From Acidilutibacter cellobiosedens (lineage in GTDB: Bacteria > Bacillota > Clostridia > Tissierellales > Acidilutibacteraceae), in contig NZ_CP035282.1 of NCBI RefSeq assembly GCF_004103715.1, positions 2,842,673-2,906,672 of the forward strand: a stretch of DNA of 64,000 nucleotides. The letters are read 5' to 3'. Numbering within the stretch: position 1 is the first letter of the stretch; each line of letters opens with the position of its first letter. The position numbers and the translations under genes are program-made. The notes under the pieces are model-generated. The model made no database searches. It was not told where the DNA came from and worked only from the letters and a program-made list of their open reading frames with translations. This document shows, in pieces, positions 46,652 through 56,395 of the stretch.

Positions 46652-49408
46652 TTATAACTTTAAATCACTTATTTTTAAATTAATTATATCATAAATATAG
46701 GCAATCTCTGATACAGGTATTTCTATTTTGTAAACATCGGCTATGACACTAAAAGATTCATCAACATAATTTATAAACTGTCCATGACACTGTTTAAATT
46801 CATCCAGCCCTTTATATGACATTATGGGTTCCTTCATCACCAATCTTTCTATAAGACAGCTTATATGGATATACAAACTTATCTTTAAATCATTGGTGAA
46901 ATACTTTTTTAGTCTTCGCTCAAGATCATTTATTATAATTTCAACCTGATCGATTATTTTGTTGGAATTTAATATAGTTATATTTTCTATAACATTTTGC
47001 AGTGAAAATAATTTTACTATAGCCTGATTAATCTTCTCTACATCTTCTTTACCTGCAATATTTTTTAGTGCCTTTTTAAGAGCACTGTAGCCTTTGCTGA
47101 GTATTAAATCTTCCAAAGACAAATACTGAATCTCTTGAATCCCTGGATTAATCGTCCCTATTATCAATTTTACTTCATATTCCTTAAATATTTTATCTTC
47201 GGTTCCATTTCCTTTAAGTTTATTATAGTCATAGGCAATTATTTCTATATTGTTATCCATGAGGCATTTGGCAAATAAATCCCTTATTTTTACCGCGACT
47301 CCTATTCCGGTCATACAAGTCACGATTATGGCATCTTTTTTGTTTCTGTTATATTTAATAAATTTATACCTATTATTATTTTCAGCTACAGATTCCGATA
47401 CAACTTTTTCTAATTCTTCTCCTCTTATTATCTTGTTGCCTACTCCTATGGCCAATTGAGTAGTAATATTGTTCACAATCCCTATATCTCCATTTACAAT
47501 ATCCCCAATGGATCTGTATATTTCCTCCAAAGAACCCATATCCACCAATATAATAACCCCTGAAGACGTATTTATGCCCTTTAGATAACTGCATATTTTA
47601 TGCATAATCTCTTGAATAGACATTTCTATAGGCATATCAAAAGCTTCAAAAATAAACTGCCTCAGAAGCCTGTTTGCAACGCTTGCAATACTGCTCGCTG
47701 TAGAATATCCGTGAGAAATAATTACAGCGGTAATATTTTCCCCGTTATTTTCTTGGTTAAATGTATTTATATATAATGTAAAATAAATTAATATTAATCT
47801 GTCGGTTTTCATATCAAGATTAACCTCAATAAGTCCTGTCATCTTTTTTGCAATTAAAAATTCCTTTGGGAAAACATCTTCTATAATATTCAAAGCAGCC
47901 TCAAAGTCATAGTTACCTTCGAGTTTTTTTGTAATACCATCATACATTATATTTATCAAATATGTAAAAACGATGGATGCATTGCCGTAATATCTGATTC
48001 CATATAAGTTCTCCATAATTTTCAAAATATTCTGTATAACCTTCTTAGTTTCATTATAAAAAACAGTGTCATTATAATTTTCTATATCTTCAAATATAAT
48101 TTTATCTAAAACTTTATCTATGGTTGTCGTCATTTTTTTCTTGAAATTCCGTATATCGGTTTTATTATTCTTATAATCCCGAATAGAATCAAGCAGTACC
48201 TCTGTTTCTTTATTTATCGTGGAATCTTCAAATATATCATTGGGGGCATAATCTTTAGGTATATCTTTAGATACAAACATGCTGCTGAATATACTTCCTG
48301 TTAAAATAAAATCAACTTTGGTCTTAATTTCTGCAGGTAAATCGTATAAATGTATTTTCAATATCTTAACACTGTCCATTACATATGCACCATAAGCCGA
48401 CGCACAACTGTATTTGATTGCATTCTTCAGTTTTCCTATATTTCCCGATATATTGATCTTTAATAAAACATCCATCACCTGTTTACTGACAACAATATCT
48501 ATTCCGATATTTTTTGATTCTTCCTGATAAAAATTGTATATCATCTGCAATTTTTCCTGAACAGGCCTTCTGAACAAATCCGGTATGCTTACAACTAAAG
48601 GTATACGACGTAAAAATGTGTTAATAAGACTCAAAGACGGTTCTTCCGTCGTAGCAAAGATAAATCTAACCTTTGATGACCTCCAATTGTTAGACTCTCC
48701 TAATCTTCTGAATATTCCTTTATCAAGAAATAAAAAAAGTTTCTCCTGTCCTTCCGGAGTCAGCCTATGAACTTCATCTAAAAACAAATAACCTCCATTA
48801 GCTTCCTCCAACAACCCTATTTTATCCTTATCAGCACCTGTAAAAGCACCTTTCACAAAACCAAATAAATTTGCCGACAACAATTCCGGATTGTCTGCAT
48901 ATTCTGCACAATTAAATATGACATAAGGAGCATCTTCGGCTATTATTTTGTTATTCTTTGCATATTCATATATAACTTGTGCCATAAAACTTTTACCTGT
49001 ACCGCTATTTCCTATAAGAAGCAGGGGAAGACCGTCAGGAGGATATGTAGCAGCCGACTTGCACATTTTGACCTGTTCTCTAAGACTTCCATGACTTCCT
49101 ATTATCTTGTCAAAGGGATCGTATTTTTCAACTGCCGTTCCTCTTCCGATTTCCACATGACCAATCGTTTTCTGCAATATAGAATTATTTTCATAGGCAT
49201 CCCTGTCTATGAAATAAACAGGTCTCGTATTAATTTTTATTGCTTTGCCTTCCATATACAATTCATTCAGCAAATGACTTGCAACATTTCTTTTGATATT
49301 TAATTCTTTTGATATTTCGCTGGCAGTTACACCTCTCTTTTTGTTATTACACAAATCTAAAGACATAACTTTTAAAAAATTATATACTTTATCCTTGTTC
49401 CTTTTCAT
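46652..49408 (-). CDS. LevR-type sigma-54 activator with PTS regulatory domains
   Basis: The 918-residue protein has an N-terminal winged helix (ASEISKELNIKRNVASHLLNEL), an AAA+ sigma-54 domain (IGNSGTGKSFMAQ near 129; GAFTGADKDKIGLLEE near 190; FLDEVHRL), a first PRD, an EIIA-Man-like domain (VIISHGYSTASS near 585), an EIIB-like domain (IIVTCMTGIG near 715) and a second PRD near the end with IHISCLIERL. Such proteins are phosphorylated by PTS components and activate the neighbouring operon. All key loops are present. It is transcribed separately from the PTS genes. Confidence 0.94.
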   Translation of the reverse strand: MKRNKDKVYNFLKVMSLDLCNNKKRGVTASEISKELNIKRNVASHLLNELYMEGKAIKINTRPVYFIDRDAYENNSILQKTIGHVEIGRGTAVEKYDPFDKIIGSHGSLREQVKMCKSAATYPPDGLPLLLIGNSGTGKSFMAQVIYEYAKNNKIIAEDAPYVIFNCAEYADNPELLSANLFGFVKGAFTGADKDKIGLLEEANGGYLFLDEVHRLTPEGQEKLFLFLDKGIFRRLGESNNWRSSKVRFIFATTEEPSLSLINTFLRRIPLVVSIPDLFRRPVQEKLQMIYNFYQEESKNIGIDIVVSKQVMDVLLKINISGNIGKLKNAIKYSCASAYGAYVMDSVKILKIHLYDLPAEIKTKVDFILTGSIFSSMFVSKDIPKDYAPNDIFEDSTINKETEVLLDSIRDYKNNKTDIRNFKKKMTTTIDKVLDKIIFEDIENYNDTVFYNETKKVIQNILKIMENLYGIRYYGNASIVFTYLINIMYDGITKKLEGNYDFEAALNIIEDVFPKEFLIAKKMTGLIEVNLDMKTDRLILIYFTLYINTFNQENNGENITAVIISHGYSTASSIASVANRLLRQFIFEAFDMPIEMSIQEIMHKICSYLKGINTSSGVIILVDMGSLEEIYRSIGDIVNGDIGIVNNITTQLAIGVGNKIIRGEELEKVVSESVAENNNRYKFIKYNRNKKDAIIVTCMTGIGVAVKIRDLFAKCLMDNNIEIIAYDYNKLKGNGTEDKIFKEYEVKLIIGTINPGIQEIQYLSLEDLILSKGYSALKKALKNIAGKEDVEKINQAIVKLFSLQNVIENITILNSNKIIDQVEIIINDLERRLKKYFTNDLKISLYIHISCLIERLVMKEPIMSYKGLDEFKQCHGQFINYVDESFSVIADVYKIEIPVSEIAYIYDIINLKISDLKL

Positions 49409-49636
49409 ACTTATCTTATTCTCCTTCTTTGCTAAACATTAAATTTTATATTTTAACGTTTAGCTGCCACATAAAATTGTACTTAAAATATTTCTTATTA
49501 TTTTGTTATTTAATCCATTATACCCTATTTAAGCCTTATATGCTATAAAGTAAAGTGACGATGGATTATAAAAAAATTTGTTGACATTTTTAAATAATGC
49601 TTGTATAATTCATTATTAATAATTGAATATGAAAAA

Positions 49637-49750
49637 CTTCTTATCCAGAGAGGTGGAGGGACTGGCCCTATGAAACTTCGGCAGCGGATTCTTTTCATTA
49701 GAGAATGCTGTGCCAATTCCAGCAAGCTTTATAGCTTGGAAGATAAGAAG
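49637..49750 (+). ncRNA. SAM-I (S-box) riboswitch
   Basis: The P1 arms CTTCTTATC / GATAAGAAG close around the S-box core AGAGGTGGAGGGACTGGCCC, then ATGAAAC and GCTGTGCCAATTCCAGC. A terminator stem (49775-49810) follows, so high SAM should stop transcription of the downstream M20 peptidase gene. Confidence 0.92.
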
Positions 49751-49774
49751 AGCGAATGTATCATCTTTTGATAT

Positions 49775-49810
49775 AAACCTCTTCTTACTTTAAATTAAGA
49801 AGAGGTTTTT
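49775..49810 (+). terminator. riboswitch terminator
   Basis: AAACCTCTTCTTA / TAAGAAGAGGTTT followed by TTTCATTTTC; the arm CTTCTTA can pair alternatively with the SAM riboswitch P1 3' strand. Confidence 0.85.
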
Positions 49811-49847
49811 CATTTTCATAATATGTCAGAAGAAGGTGATGCTTAAA

Positions 49848-51053
49848 ATGTCAGAAGAAATAAAACAAAAGATTTTAAAAGATGTAGAATCCAATAGTTC
49901 TAAGTATATTTCCATAAGTCATGAGATTCACGATCACCCTGAAATAGGAAATGAGGAAATCTTGGCCAGTAATCTATTAACACAGCTTTTAATATCAGAA
50001 GGTTTTTGCGTAGAAAAAAATGTAGCAGGTCATCCCACAGGATTTATTGCAAAAAAGGAATCTTCTCATTTATCGGGGCCTACCATTGGATTTTTAGCCG
50101 AATATGATGCACTTCCTAAATTAGGTCATGCTTGCGGCCATAACATCATAGGAGTCAGTAGTGCCGCGGCAGCAATTGCTTTAGGAAAAGTATTGGACGA
50201 AACGGGAGGAAAAGTTGTAGTTTTAGGCACTCCTGCCGAGGAAGGAGGAAATAACGGAAGTGCCAAAGGAAGTTTTGTAAAGCATAATCTATTGAAAGGA
50301 ATCGATGCTTGTTTAATGGTTCATCCCGGAAATAAAACATATACTACAGGAAAATCTCTTGCGGTAAATCCCCTTGATTTTGAATTCATAGGAAAATCCG
50401 CTCATGCATCAGCAGCTCCCGAAAAGGGGATTAATGCCTTAGATGGAGTTATACTTTTATTTAATGGGATAAATGCTCTGCGTCAGCATGTAACAAGTGA
50501 TGTAAGAATTCATGGAATAATTACCCATGGTGGAGATGCGCCTAATATTATACCTGAATATGCCAAAGCCCGCTTTTTCATAAGAGCAGATACAAAAATT
50601 AAATGCGACAAAGTCACTCAAAGAATAAAAGGCATTGCTAATGGTGCCGCTCTTGCTACCGGAGCAAAGGTAAATATTATTGAATTTCAAAATTCAGTTG
50701 ATAATATTCTGCCTAATAAAAAATTTGACGATGTTTTTAAAGAAATCTGAGAATCCTTTGGTTTAGATATTCATTCGCCGGAAAATAAAGCCAGTGGATC
50801 CAGTGATGTTGGAAATATCAGTCACGTAGTGCCAACTATTCAGCCTTCAGTTAAAATAGGTCCTGACAATTTAGTAGGACATACAATAGAATTTAGGGAA
50901 GCCGCTCGTTCAAAGGATGGTGACAGAGCCCTCTTATTAGGAGCTAAAACATTGGCTTTAACAGGATTAAAATTAATTTTAAATAAAAAATTGTTGAAAG
51001 AAATTAAAGACGAGTTTGAATATCAATTAAAGAATGAAGCTAATGAATTTTAA
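49848..51053 (+). pseudogene. M20-family amidohydrolase/peptidase broken by an in-frame TGA
   Basis: The frame shows M20D motifs: LAEYDALPKLGHACGHN near residue 85 (metal site), TPAEEGGN near 128, IDACLMVHPG near 153, GKSAHASAAPEKGINALDG and the last metal region GSSDVGNISHVVPTIQP. A TGA at 50748-50750 splits it after VFKEI; the same frame then continues ESFGLDIHSP to 51053, about 402 codons in all. The TGA site is not an active-site residue in the family, so selenocysteine is unlikely. Under SAM control it probably released sulfur amino acids from N-acyl or dipeptide forms. Confidence 0.8.
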
Positions 51054-51118
51054 CAATTTAATTTTGTAACATATTTAAAATTGTAAGTTTCTTTTTTAAT
51101 ATAAATTAACTCCTCCAA

Positions 51119-51180
51119 ATTTTTTGAAACTCATCTTACGGAAAATCCAAATTAGGATAAATGGAATTTTCATATAGTTA
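51119..51180. repeat. interspersed intergenic repeat, copy 2
   Basis: TTGAAACTCATCTTACGGAAAATCC matches the start of the copy at 42714; the second half is degenerate. Confidence 0.5.
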
Positions 51181-51185
51181 AAAAA

Positions 51186-51216
51186 ATAATACGGATTTTA
51201 AAAAATCCGTATTATT
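51186..51216. terminator. terminator after the M20 gene
   Basis: AATAATACGGATTTT / AAAATCCGTATTATT with flanking T's on the plus strand and A's on the other side, so it can serve cysK too. Confidence 0.85.
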
Positions 51217-51267
51217 TTTTAGTTTTGTAAATTTTATGATAATAATACTTCAACAAATAAATTGATT

Positions 51268-52185
51268 TTAGCTAAATATTCCCGTACTTAAATATCTCTC
51301 TCCATTATCCGGAGCAATAGCCAATACAGTTTTGCCTTTTCCTAATTTCTTTGCCCATTGTAGTGCTGCATAGACCGCTGCTCCCGATGAAATTCCTACA
51401 AGTATCCCTTCTTCCCTTGCCAGTTGTCTTGTAGTTTCAATGGCATCTTCATTAAATACCGTATTTATATCATCCAATAAATCAAGGTCCAGTATACTTG
51501 GAACAAAGTTAGCTCCTATTCCTTGTATTTTATGAGGACCTGCTTTTCCTTCAGACAATAAAGGTGAAGATTTTGGCTCTACGCCTACTATTTTCACATT
51601 ACTGTTCTTCTCCTTTAGAACCTTCCCTACTCCTGTAACTGTGCCTCCTGTACCTATACCTGCAATAAATACATCTATGTTACTCCCCAGATCTTTGAGT
51701 ATTTCTTGAGCTGTGGTTTCAATATGGGAAAGAGTATTATTTTCATTGCCAAACTGATAAGGTATATAATAATTTGAATTTTGCTTTGCAAGTTCTTCTG
51801 CTTTATCTACTGCTCCCTTCATCCCGTTTGAGCCAGGAGTTAAAACAACCTCTGCTCCAAAAGCTTTGAATAAATTTCTTCTTTCTATACTCATAGTTTC
51901 CGGCATAACAAGAATAACTTTATATCCCTTTGCAGCACCTACCATGGCAAGACCTACTCCGGTATTTCCGCTTGTTGGTTCCACTATTACATATCCTTTT
52001 TTTAACTTTCCCTCTTCTTCAGCTTTTTCAATCATATATAGTGCTGGCCTATCTTTAACACTTCCACCCGGATTAAAATATTCAAGTTTTACATATATAT
52101 CCGCATAATCTTTCCCTACCAATTTGTTTAATTTGACGATAGGTGTGTTGCCTATTAGCTCTAATACATTTGTTGCAACTGTCAT
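51268..52185 (-). CDS. cysK: O-acetylserine sulfhydrylase (cysteine synthase)
   Basis: The 305-residue PLP enzyme has the Schiff-base Lys in [13 protein letters not shown] near residue 43, substrate loop [12 protein letters not shown] near 69, and [13 protein letters not shown] near 177. It makes cysteine from O-acetylserine and sulfide. A T-box with a TGC specifier lies upstream, so expression rises when tRNA-Cys is uncharged. No cysE is adjacent. Confidence 0.96.
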   Translation of the reverse strand: MTVATNVLELIGNTPIVKLNKLVGKDYADIYVKLEYFNPGGSVKDRPALYMIEKAEEEGKLKKGYVIVEPTSGNTGVGLAMVGAAKGYKVILVMPETMSIERRNLFKAFGAEVVLTPGSNGMKGAVDKAEELAKQNSNYYIPYQFGNENNTLSHIETTAQEILKDLGSNIDVFIAGIGTGGTVTGVGKVLKEKNSNVKIVGVEPKSSPLLSEGKAGPHKIQGIGANFVPSILDLDLLDDINTVFNEDAIETTRQLAREEGILVGISSGAAVYAALQWAKKLGKGKTVLAIAPDNGERYLSTGIFS

Positions 52186-52244
52186 TTAAATCCCTCCAAA
52201 TTAATATTTTAATACTAAATTTATGCCCTTTAAGCTTTTTTATA

Positions 52245-52325
52245 ACCCATAGAAAAATCCTGTTTACCTTAATATAGATTTTTCGTAAAATGGGTTTTAA
52301 GAAAGGTTTCCTTAATATATTAATG
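52245..52325. repeat. interspersed intergenic repeat, copy 3 (best hairpin)
   Basis: AACCCATAGAAAAATC pairs with GATTTTTCGTAAAATGGGTT across about 17 bases, giving a long imperfect stem. It lies between the T-box and cysK, thus within the cysK leader. Confidence 0.65.
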
Positions 52326-52404
52326 TCTCAATGGAAGCCTTTCTTCATTCACAAAATATTATTATTTTATGAATTACTAAAAAGCATTAAATTTATTGAA
52401 ACAA

Positions 52405-52690
52405 AAAAACTTCTGTCTCCGAAATAAACAATTTCAGAGGCAGAAGTTTTGCTTCCACGGTCCCACTCTGTTTAGATGAACAAACATCCATCTTTAAATC
52501 CGGCACTTTCATGCCTTATCTCTATAACGGAAGAATTCCGTAACAGTCTACTTTCCCTACGGTTTCGACTTAACACTCCCAAGAGCACTTTTGATATGTC
52601 CAACTATAGAGTTCTCTCACCGCCTGAACTCCTCTCTGTATATCTTTCATATCATACTTTCCTTGATCATAGCGTTTAAAATTTAATTCA
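52405..52690 (-). ncRNA. T-box leader, Cys-type, upstream of cysK
   Basis: On the minus strand AGAGTGGGACCGTGG is the conserved T-box. It is followed by a terminator (CTTCTGCCTCTGAAAT / ATTTCGGAGACAGAAG plus T-run, 52405-52450). The GA-rich AGAGAGGAG and GGAAAGTATGAT stem I elements lie near 52630-52670. The specifier position before CTTGGGAGT reads TGC (52585-52587), cysteine, agreeing with cysK. Confidence 0.9.
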
Positions 52691-52768
52691 TACTAAATTA
52701 CTATACATTCATAATAATTCATATTCAAAAAAAAGTCAATAGTTTATTTTAAAACTCTATAGCTATTT

Positions 52769-54421
52769 TTATGAAATATTTATTTCATAATCAATATCTC
52801 CGGCCATTATTCTTTCAATTCTCTCTCCTTCAGTAATTACCCTGTTCAATTTCTCATCAAAGGGGTACATTCCTCCATTTACAATTCTTGTAGTTAATTT
52901 CCCGCATGCAGCACTATTTCCTTTTAAATGAGGTGCATCAAGAATACCTATTTTAACCGCTTCTTCAAGAATAACAGGATCTGTTAGAGGATCTTTTGAA
53001 CTGTTAGATAGACTCTTAATGGAATTTATTATTATGCTGCCGTCTTTTATAAGCTGAGCCTTCCTTCTCTGAACATCTATATCGTCAACCATATTTATAT
53101 CTCCCAAGAATATATTTTTCAAAACTCCCCTAACTATCATACAGGATTCTATTATATCATCTGCTGTTGCCGCATGATGAGCTTCACAATATCCTACTAC
53201 GTGGTATATATGAGGTTTTATAGCCATAGATAGATAAGCAGATGATGCCAACTGTCCTTTTGCCTGGTATAGATTAGTAGGAAAACTTGCGAGGCCGGCT
53301 CTCGCTTGACGGTAAACCCTAAAATTCTCGTCTTCTAAGTTTTCAATAAGCTCTATCATTGCTAACATCTTGGCTAAGTCCATCTTAGGAGATATTGATG
53401 CAGGAACGTTAAACATATATTGTGAAATATAATCTTTTACTCCCATTTTCTTTGCATTATAGGCTGCCAAATAAGCCGTAGCCACTCCTACAGCATCATG
53501 AGCATCTCTCAAACTCCAATGATGAGATTCGTTTGCCTCTACAGGTATATTTCTCTGGCCATGCCACTTCATAACTTTTTGATTTTCCCTTATTGCTTCT
53601 TTTATTTTTCTGGGTCCTCTTTTATCTAACTCACTGTACCAGAACAAGGGGACAGCACACCAGGCATTATGAATAGTTTCCTGAAGCATTTCACTGTACT
53701 TGATCAAATTTTTTGTTCCGCTATAACATCTCATCAGAGGATAATTCCCCTTCTGAGCTGCTTCATATAACTTCGAGAAATCTTCTTTTGTCCTTAGCGG
53801 AACTCCTCCTGCTCCATCTAACCTCGAATCCATTTTGTCCTGGTCAAAAAAGTATTCCTGAGCATTTTGGTCCGGAGCAATGGATATTACATCCAGAACC
53901 TTTGAATCCGATATTTTATCAATAGCTCTGACAGTTTCCTCAACCGATGAAAGTCCTATATGATGTCTTAGTACAGGATATGGATATTTCCAATTAATCC
54001 TTGATATTAAATCTCTGGGATACGTTTCCTCCACTCTTAATTTTTTATTTCTCAAAATGGATATTACTTCGTCTACGTCTTCACCTCCATAAAATACTTT
54101 CTTAAATATACCACTTTTTTCGGCTACCTTCCCTGTCGGTTCCGTTCCCCCAAAGAGCCATATCTTATCTTTCAAATCTGATTTCTCCAATTTCTCTTTT
54201 AACTCATTTAGAATAGCTTCCAAAGGCTCCGGACTTAATCTATAGCTTAACCCTATTACATCCGGATCGGAACATTTTACATTTTCAATCACATCATCAA
54301 TAGGTAAAGATATTCCCATAAAATCTACTTCATATCCTTCCCTCTCCGCTAAAGCAGAAAAGTTCATTACACCGGCTACATGCACACAATTTCCTATTGT
54401 ACAAAGAGACATTTTTTTCAT
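52769..54421 (-). CDS. B12-binding-domain protein fused to a mutase-like TIM barrel
   Basis: The 550-residue protein begins with a cobalamin-binding Rossmann domain. The DxHxxG motif is modified to CVHVAG (Cys12, His14, Gly17), followed by LAEREGYEVDFMGI and VIGLSYRLS. The remaining 400 residues resemble the glutamate-mutase large subunit barrel (GGVPLRTKEDF, CYSGTKNLIKY, HHWSLRDAHDAVGVATAYL, QARAGLASFPTNLYQAKGQ). It thus looks like a single-chain B12-dependent carbon-skeleton mutase of unknown substrate. It starts at the last base of the dehydrogenase gene, so the two are coupled, downstream of a c-di-AMP riboswitch. Confidence 0.7.
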   Translation of the reverse strand: MKKMSLCTIGNCVHVAGVMNFSALAEREGYEVDFMGISLPIDDVIENVKCSDPDVIGLSYRLSPEPLEAILNELKEKLEKSDLKDKIWLFGGTEPTGKVAEKSGIFKKVFYGGEDVDEVISILRNKKLRVEETYPRDLISRINWKYPYPVLRHHIGLSSVEETVRAIDKISDSKVLDVISIAPDQNAQEYFFDQDKMDSRLDGAGGVPLRTKEDFSKLYEAAQKGNYPLMRCYSGTKNLIKYSEMLQETIHNAWCAVPLFWYSELDKRGPRKIKEAIRENQKVMKWHGQRNIPVEANESHHWSLRDAHDAVGVATAYLAAYNAKKMGVKDYISQYMFNVPASISPKMDLAKMLAMIELIENLEDENFRVYRQARAGLASFPTNLYQAKGQLASSAYLSMAIKPHIYHVVGYCEAHHAATADDIIESCMIVRGVLKNIFLGDINMVDDIDVQRRKAQLIKDGSIIINSIKSLSNSSKDPLTDPVILEEAVKIGILDAPHLKGNSAACGKLTTRIVNGGMYPFDEKLNRVITEGERIERIMAGDIDYEINIS

Positions 54422-55542
54422 TAGGCAACCACTCCTTCTTTATTATCTAATAATTTTCCCGTTCTGGCCAAATGGTGTATTTGAAATTTATCCAGTCCTT
54501 CCAATCCCAATTTTTTAACTGTTCTTCCCTCTTCCCAGAAATTTTTTCCGGTAATTATTTCTGAAAGAACTATAATTGAATCTATTGCCGGAGTCTCTAT
54601 ATCTAATTGCTTTGCTAAAGATGACATGGGAACAAGACTACAAGGAACATCTTCGTAAATATATCTGATATTAAGACCTTTAGGAGATTTAAGCCCTTTA
54701 TAGGCCGGATTATTTTGAACAGCATCATATAAGGTATCTCCTTTTGAGCCATAAGTTTCATATAGCCAGTCTTTTGCAGACATAGTATCTATGTTTAACT
54801 TATCAGCTATTTCCATTCTCTCTTTATCCATCCGTTCAATAAACCTTCCTACAGATGGAGTTATTCCTTCAGTATAATAATCAAACGTTATGCCTCTTTC
54901 TATATGACCGCTATTTAATAAAGTAGGTGCCGGATGAAATATGGCTCCAAAATTATTTAAGCTTGTTTCCATTACATCCTTGGCAGGTATGAATTGAGAA
55001 AATATGGGTGAAATTTTTGAAATTACTTCTTCGGTTCTGCTCGCAGGTATGGCTGATAAAGATACCTCTTTTTTGCTTTTGAATATATGAACTTCATTGT
55101 TTCCGGTTATCCTGCATGCATATATAAGGGATTGAGCTTCTGCTACGACTACATCTTGAGCAGTGCATTCGGAATTTCTGATATTTTCATATACTTCTAA
55201 TGCTCCCCCTGTTCTTCCCGGATTCAATATTATAATCTGTTCATCCTCTAAGTAAGGTGCTATGTTTTGAGAAATAAATTTGTGACCTACAGCAGGAACC
55301 GTAACCATAATTATATCCGTATTCTCTATAGCTTCCCTTATATTATCAGTAACTTTGTTTAACCGTCCGCAACCTTCTATCTCACCGGTTAAATGTATAA
55401 TTGGATTCTTGATTAATGACATTATATTTTCTTCAGTTCTATTATATAAATTTACCTCATATCCTTTCATAGCAATATATCCGGCTATTGCTATGCCCCC
55501 ATTTCCTGCTCCTAACACTGAATATCGTATTTTTTTATTCAT
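54421..55542 (-). CDS. NAD(P)-dependent octopine/nopaline dehydrogenase-family protein
   Basis: From ATG 55542 (AAAGGAGG upstream) the 373-residue protein has an N-terminal Rossmann fold (YSVLGAGNGGIAIAGYIAMKGYEVNLYNR) and the family's C-terminal helical domain, with NNFGAIFHPAPTLLNSGHIE (catalytic His) near residue 215. Relatives join an amino acid to a 2-oxoacid reductively, or oxidise the product. The substrate is unknown. It pairs with the B12-mutase-like gene. Confidence 0.82.
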   Translation of the reverse strand: MNKKIRYSVLGAGNGGIAIAGYIAMKGYEVNLYNRTEENIMSLIKNPIIHLTGEIEGCGRLNKVTDNIREAIENTDIIMVTVPAVGHKFISQNIAPYLEDEQIIILNPGRTGGALEVYENIRNSECTAQDVVVAEAQSLIYACRITGNNEVHIFKSKKEVSLSAIPASRTEEVISKISPIFSQFIPAKDVMETSLNNFGAIFHPAPTLLNSGHIERGITFDYYTEGITPSVGRFIERMDKERMEIADKLNIDTMSAKDWLYETYGSKGDTLYDAVQNNPAYKGLKSPKGLNIRYIYEDVPCSLVPMSSLAKQLDIETPAIDSIIVLSEIITGKNFWEEGRTVKKLGLEGLDKFQIHHLARTGKLLDNKEGVVA

Positions 55543-55629
55543 GCAATTTCCTCCTTTAAATTTATTTTCTGTCATAATCTAAACTGGTATTTACTTATAA
55601 AGGGCTCTTATTAAAAAGTCATATATTGA

Positions 55630-55706
55630 GGAAACCTTTCTTGGAAATCCATTTTATGAAAAGTTCACATTAAGGTAATTTAAGATTTTCCTATGGGTTG
55701 TAAAAC
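55630..55706. repeat. interspersed intergenic repeat, copy 4
   Basis: GAAACCTTTCTTGGAAATCC ... CCTATGGGTTGTAAAA aligns with the reverse complement of copy 3 over about 75 bases, including the ATTAAGGTAA centre. It lies in the leader between the riboswitch and the dehydrogenase gene. Confidence 0.65.
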
Positions 55707-55720
55707 ATGAGGGAAAATTA

Positions 55721-55744
55721 AAAGACTATGGAAGCATAGTCTTT
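55721..55744 (-). terminator. riboswitch terminator
   Basis: AAAGACTATG / CATAGTCTTT with a TTTAATTTT tail on the minus strand, directly after the c-di-AMP aptamer. Confidence 0.8.
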
Positions 55745-55767
55745 ATATAAGAATTACTTCCCCTTTA

Positions 55768-55874
55768 GTGCTTACGAGGTTAGCTGTCGGATTCGGGCAA
55801 AAGGGCTTGCCCTACCATATGGATTCACCCCATTTAATTGGTTCCCCCGCTTCTCTGAATTTCAGAATTAAGCA
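55768..55874 (-). ncRNA. c-di-AMP riboswitch (ydaO/yuaA class)
   Basis: On the minus strand GAGAAGCGGGGGAACCA, TGGGGTGAATCC, CCCGAATCCGACAGC and TAACCTCGTAAGC are the conserved blocks of the class, in order and spacing, closed by GCTTA / TAAGC. With the terminator it should switch off the dehydrogenase and B12-mutase-like genes at high c-di-AMP. Confidence 0.88.
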
Positions 55875-56300
55875 AATATTAAATTTATTGTTAAAATGTT
55901 AACTAATGCCCTATAAAATTTATTATTTTAATAAAAATAATAATCAATATCATTAAAATCATTTGGAAAAAATTGAAAAATATTTAAGTTAAAAAAAATA
56001 ATATCACAAATTAGTAATACTTAAATTATTAAAATTAGAAAATTTACAAGATATAATATAAGGTATAAATATATAAGAAAAGTCTTTAAATAAATAGCAG
56101 TAAAAGTTAACAAATTTATCTTATTAGATATATTATATACTAAATTAATTAATTTTGCAATTATTTTATTAAAAAAATTACCAAATTTTTCGAACTATTT
56201 ACTTACAGTATTTATACAATTTATTATTTGGACTGCCGCTTCGAAATCAGGAAATTTTCAACAAAAAATTAATAGATTTTTAAACAAGTGGAGTGATATA
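55875..56300. other. AT-rich promoter region
   Basis: It is very AT-rich and has no gene. It should hold the promoters for the riboswitch transcript (left) and for the cysteine desulfidase (right). Individual boxes cannot be told apart from the background. Confidence 0.35.
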
Positions 56301-56348
56301 ATGATAGATGAAAAATATTGTAAAGTAAAAGTCAAAAAAATTTATTGA
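56301..56348 (+). CDS. possible 15-aa leader peptide before the cysteine desulfidase
   Basis: GTGGAGTG precedes ATG 56301, which opens MIDEKYCKVKVKKIY and stops at 56348. The stop falls in the 5' arm of a hairpin (TTTATTGAAAA 56341-56351 / TTTTCAATAAA 56365-56375) just upstream of the main gene. The single Cys codon hints at cysteine sensing, but this is inference. Confidence 0.35.
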   Translation: MIDEKYCKVKVKKIY

Positions 56349-56395
56349 AAATGTTACGAAAACCTTTTCAATAAAATATAAATCAGGGGGTACTT

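Noticed and set aside
49848-51053. In-frame TGA considered as a selenocysteine codon.
   Set aside because: The residue is outside the metal and catalytic motifs and no clear SECIS-like stem follows.
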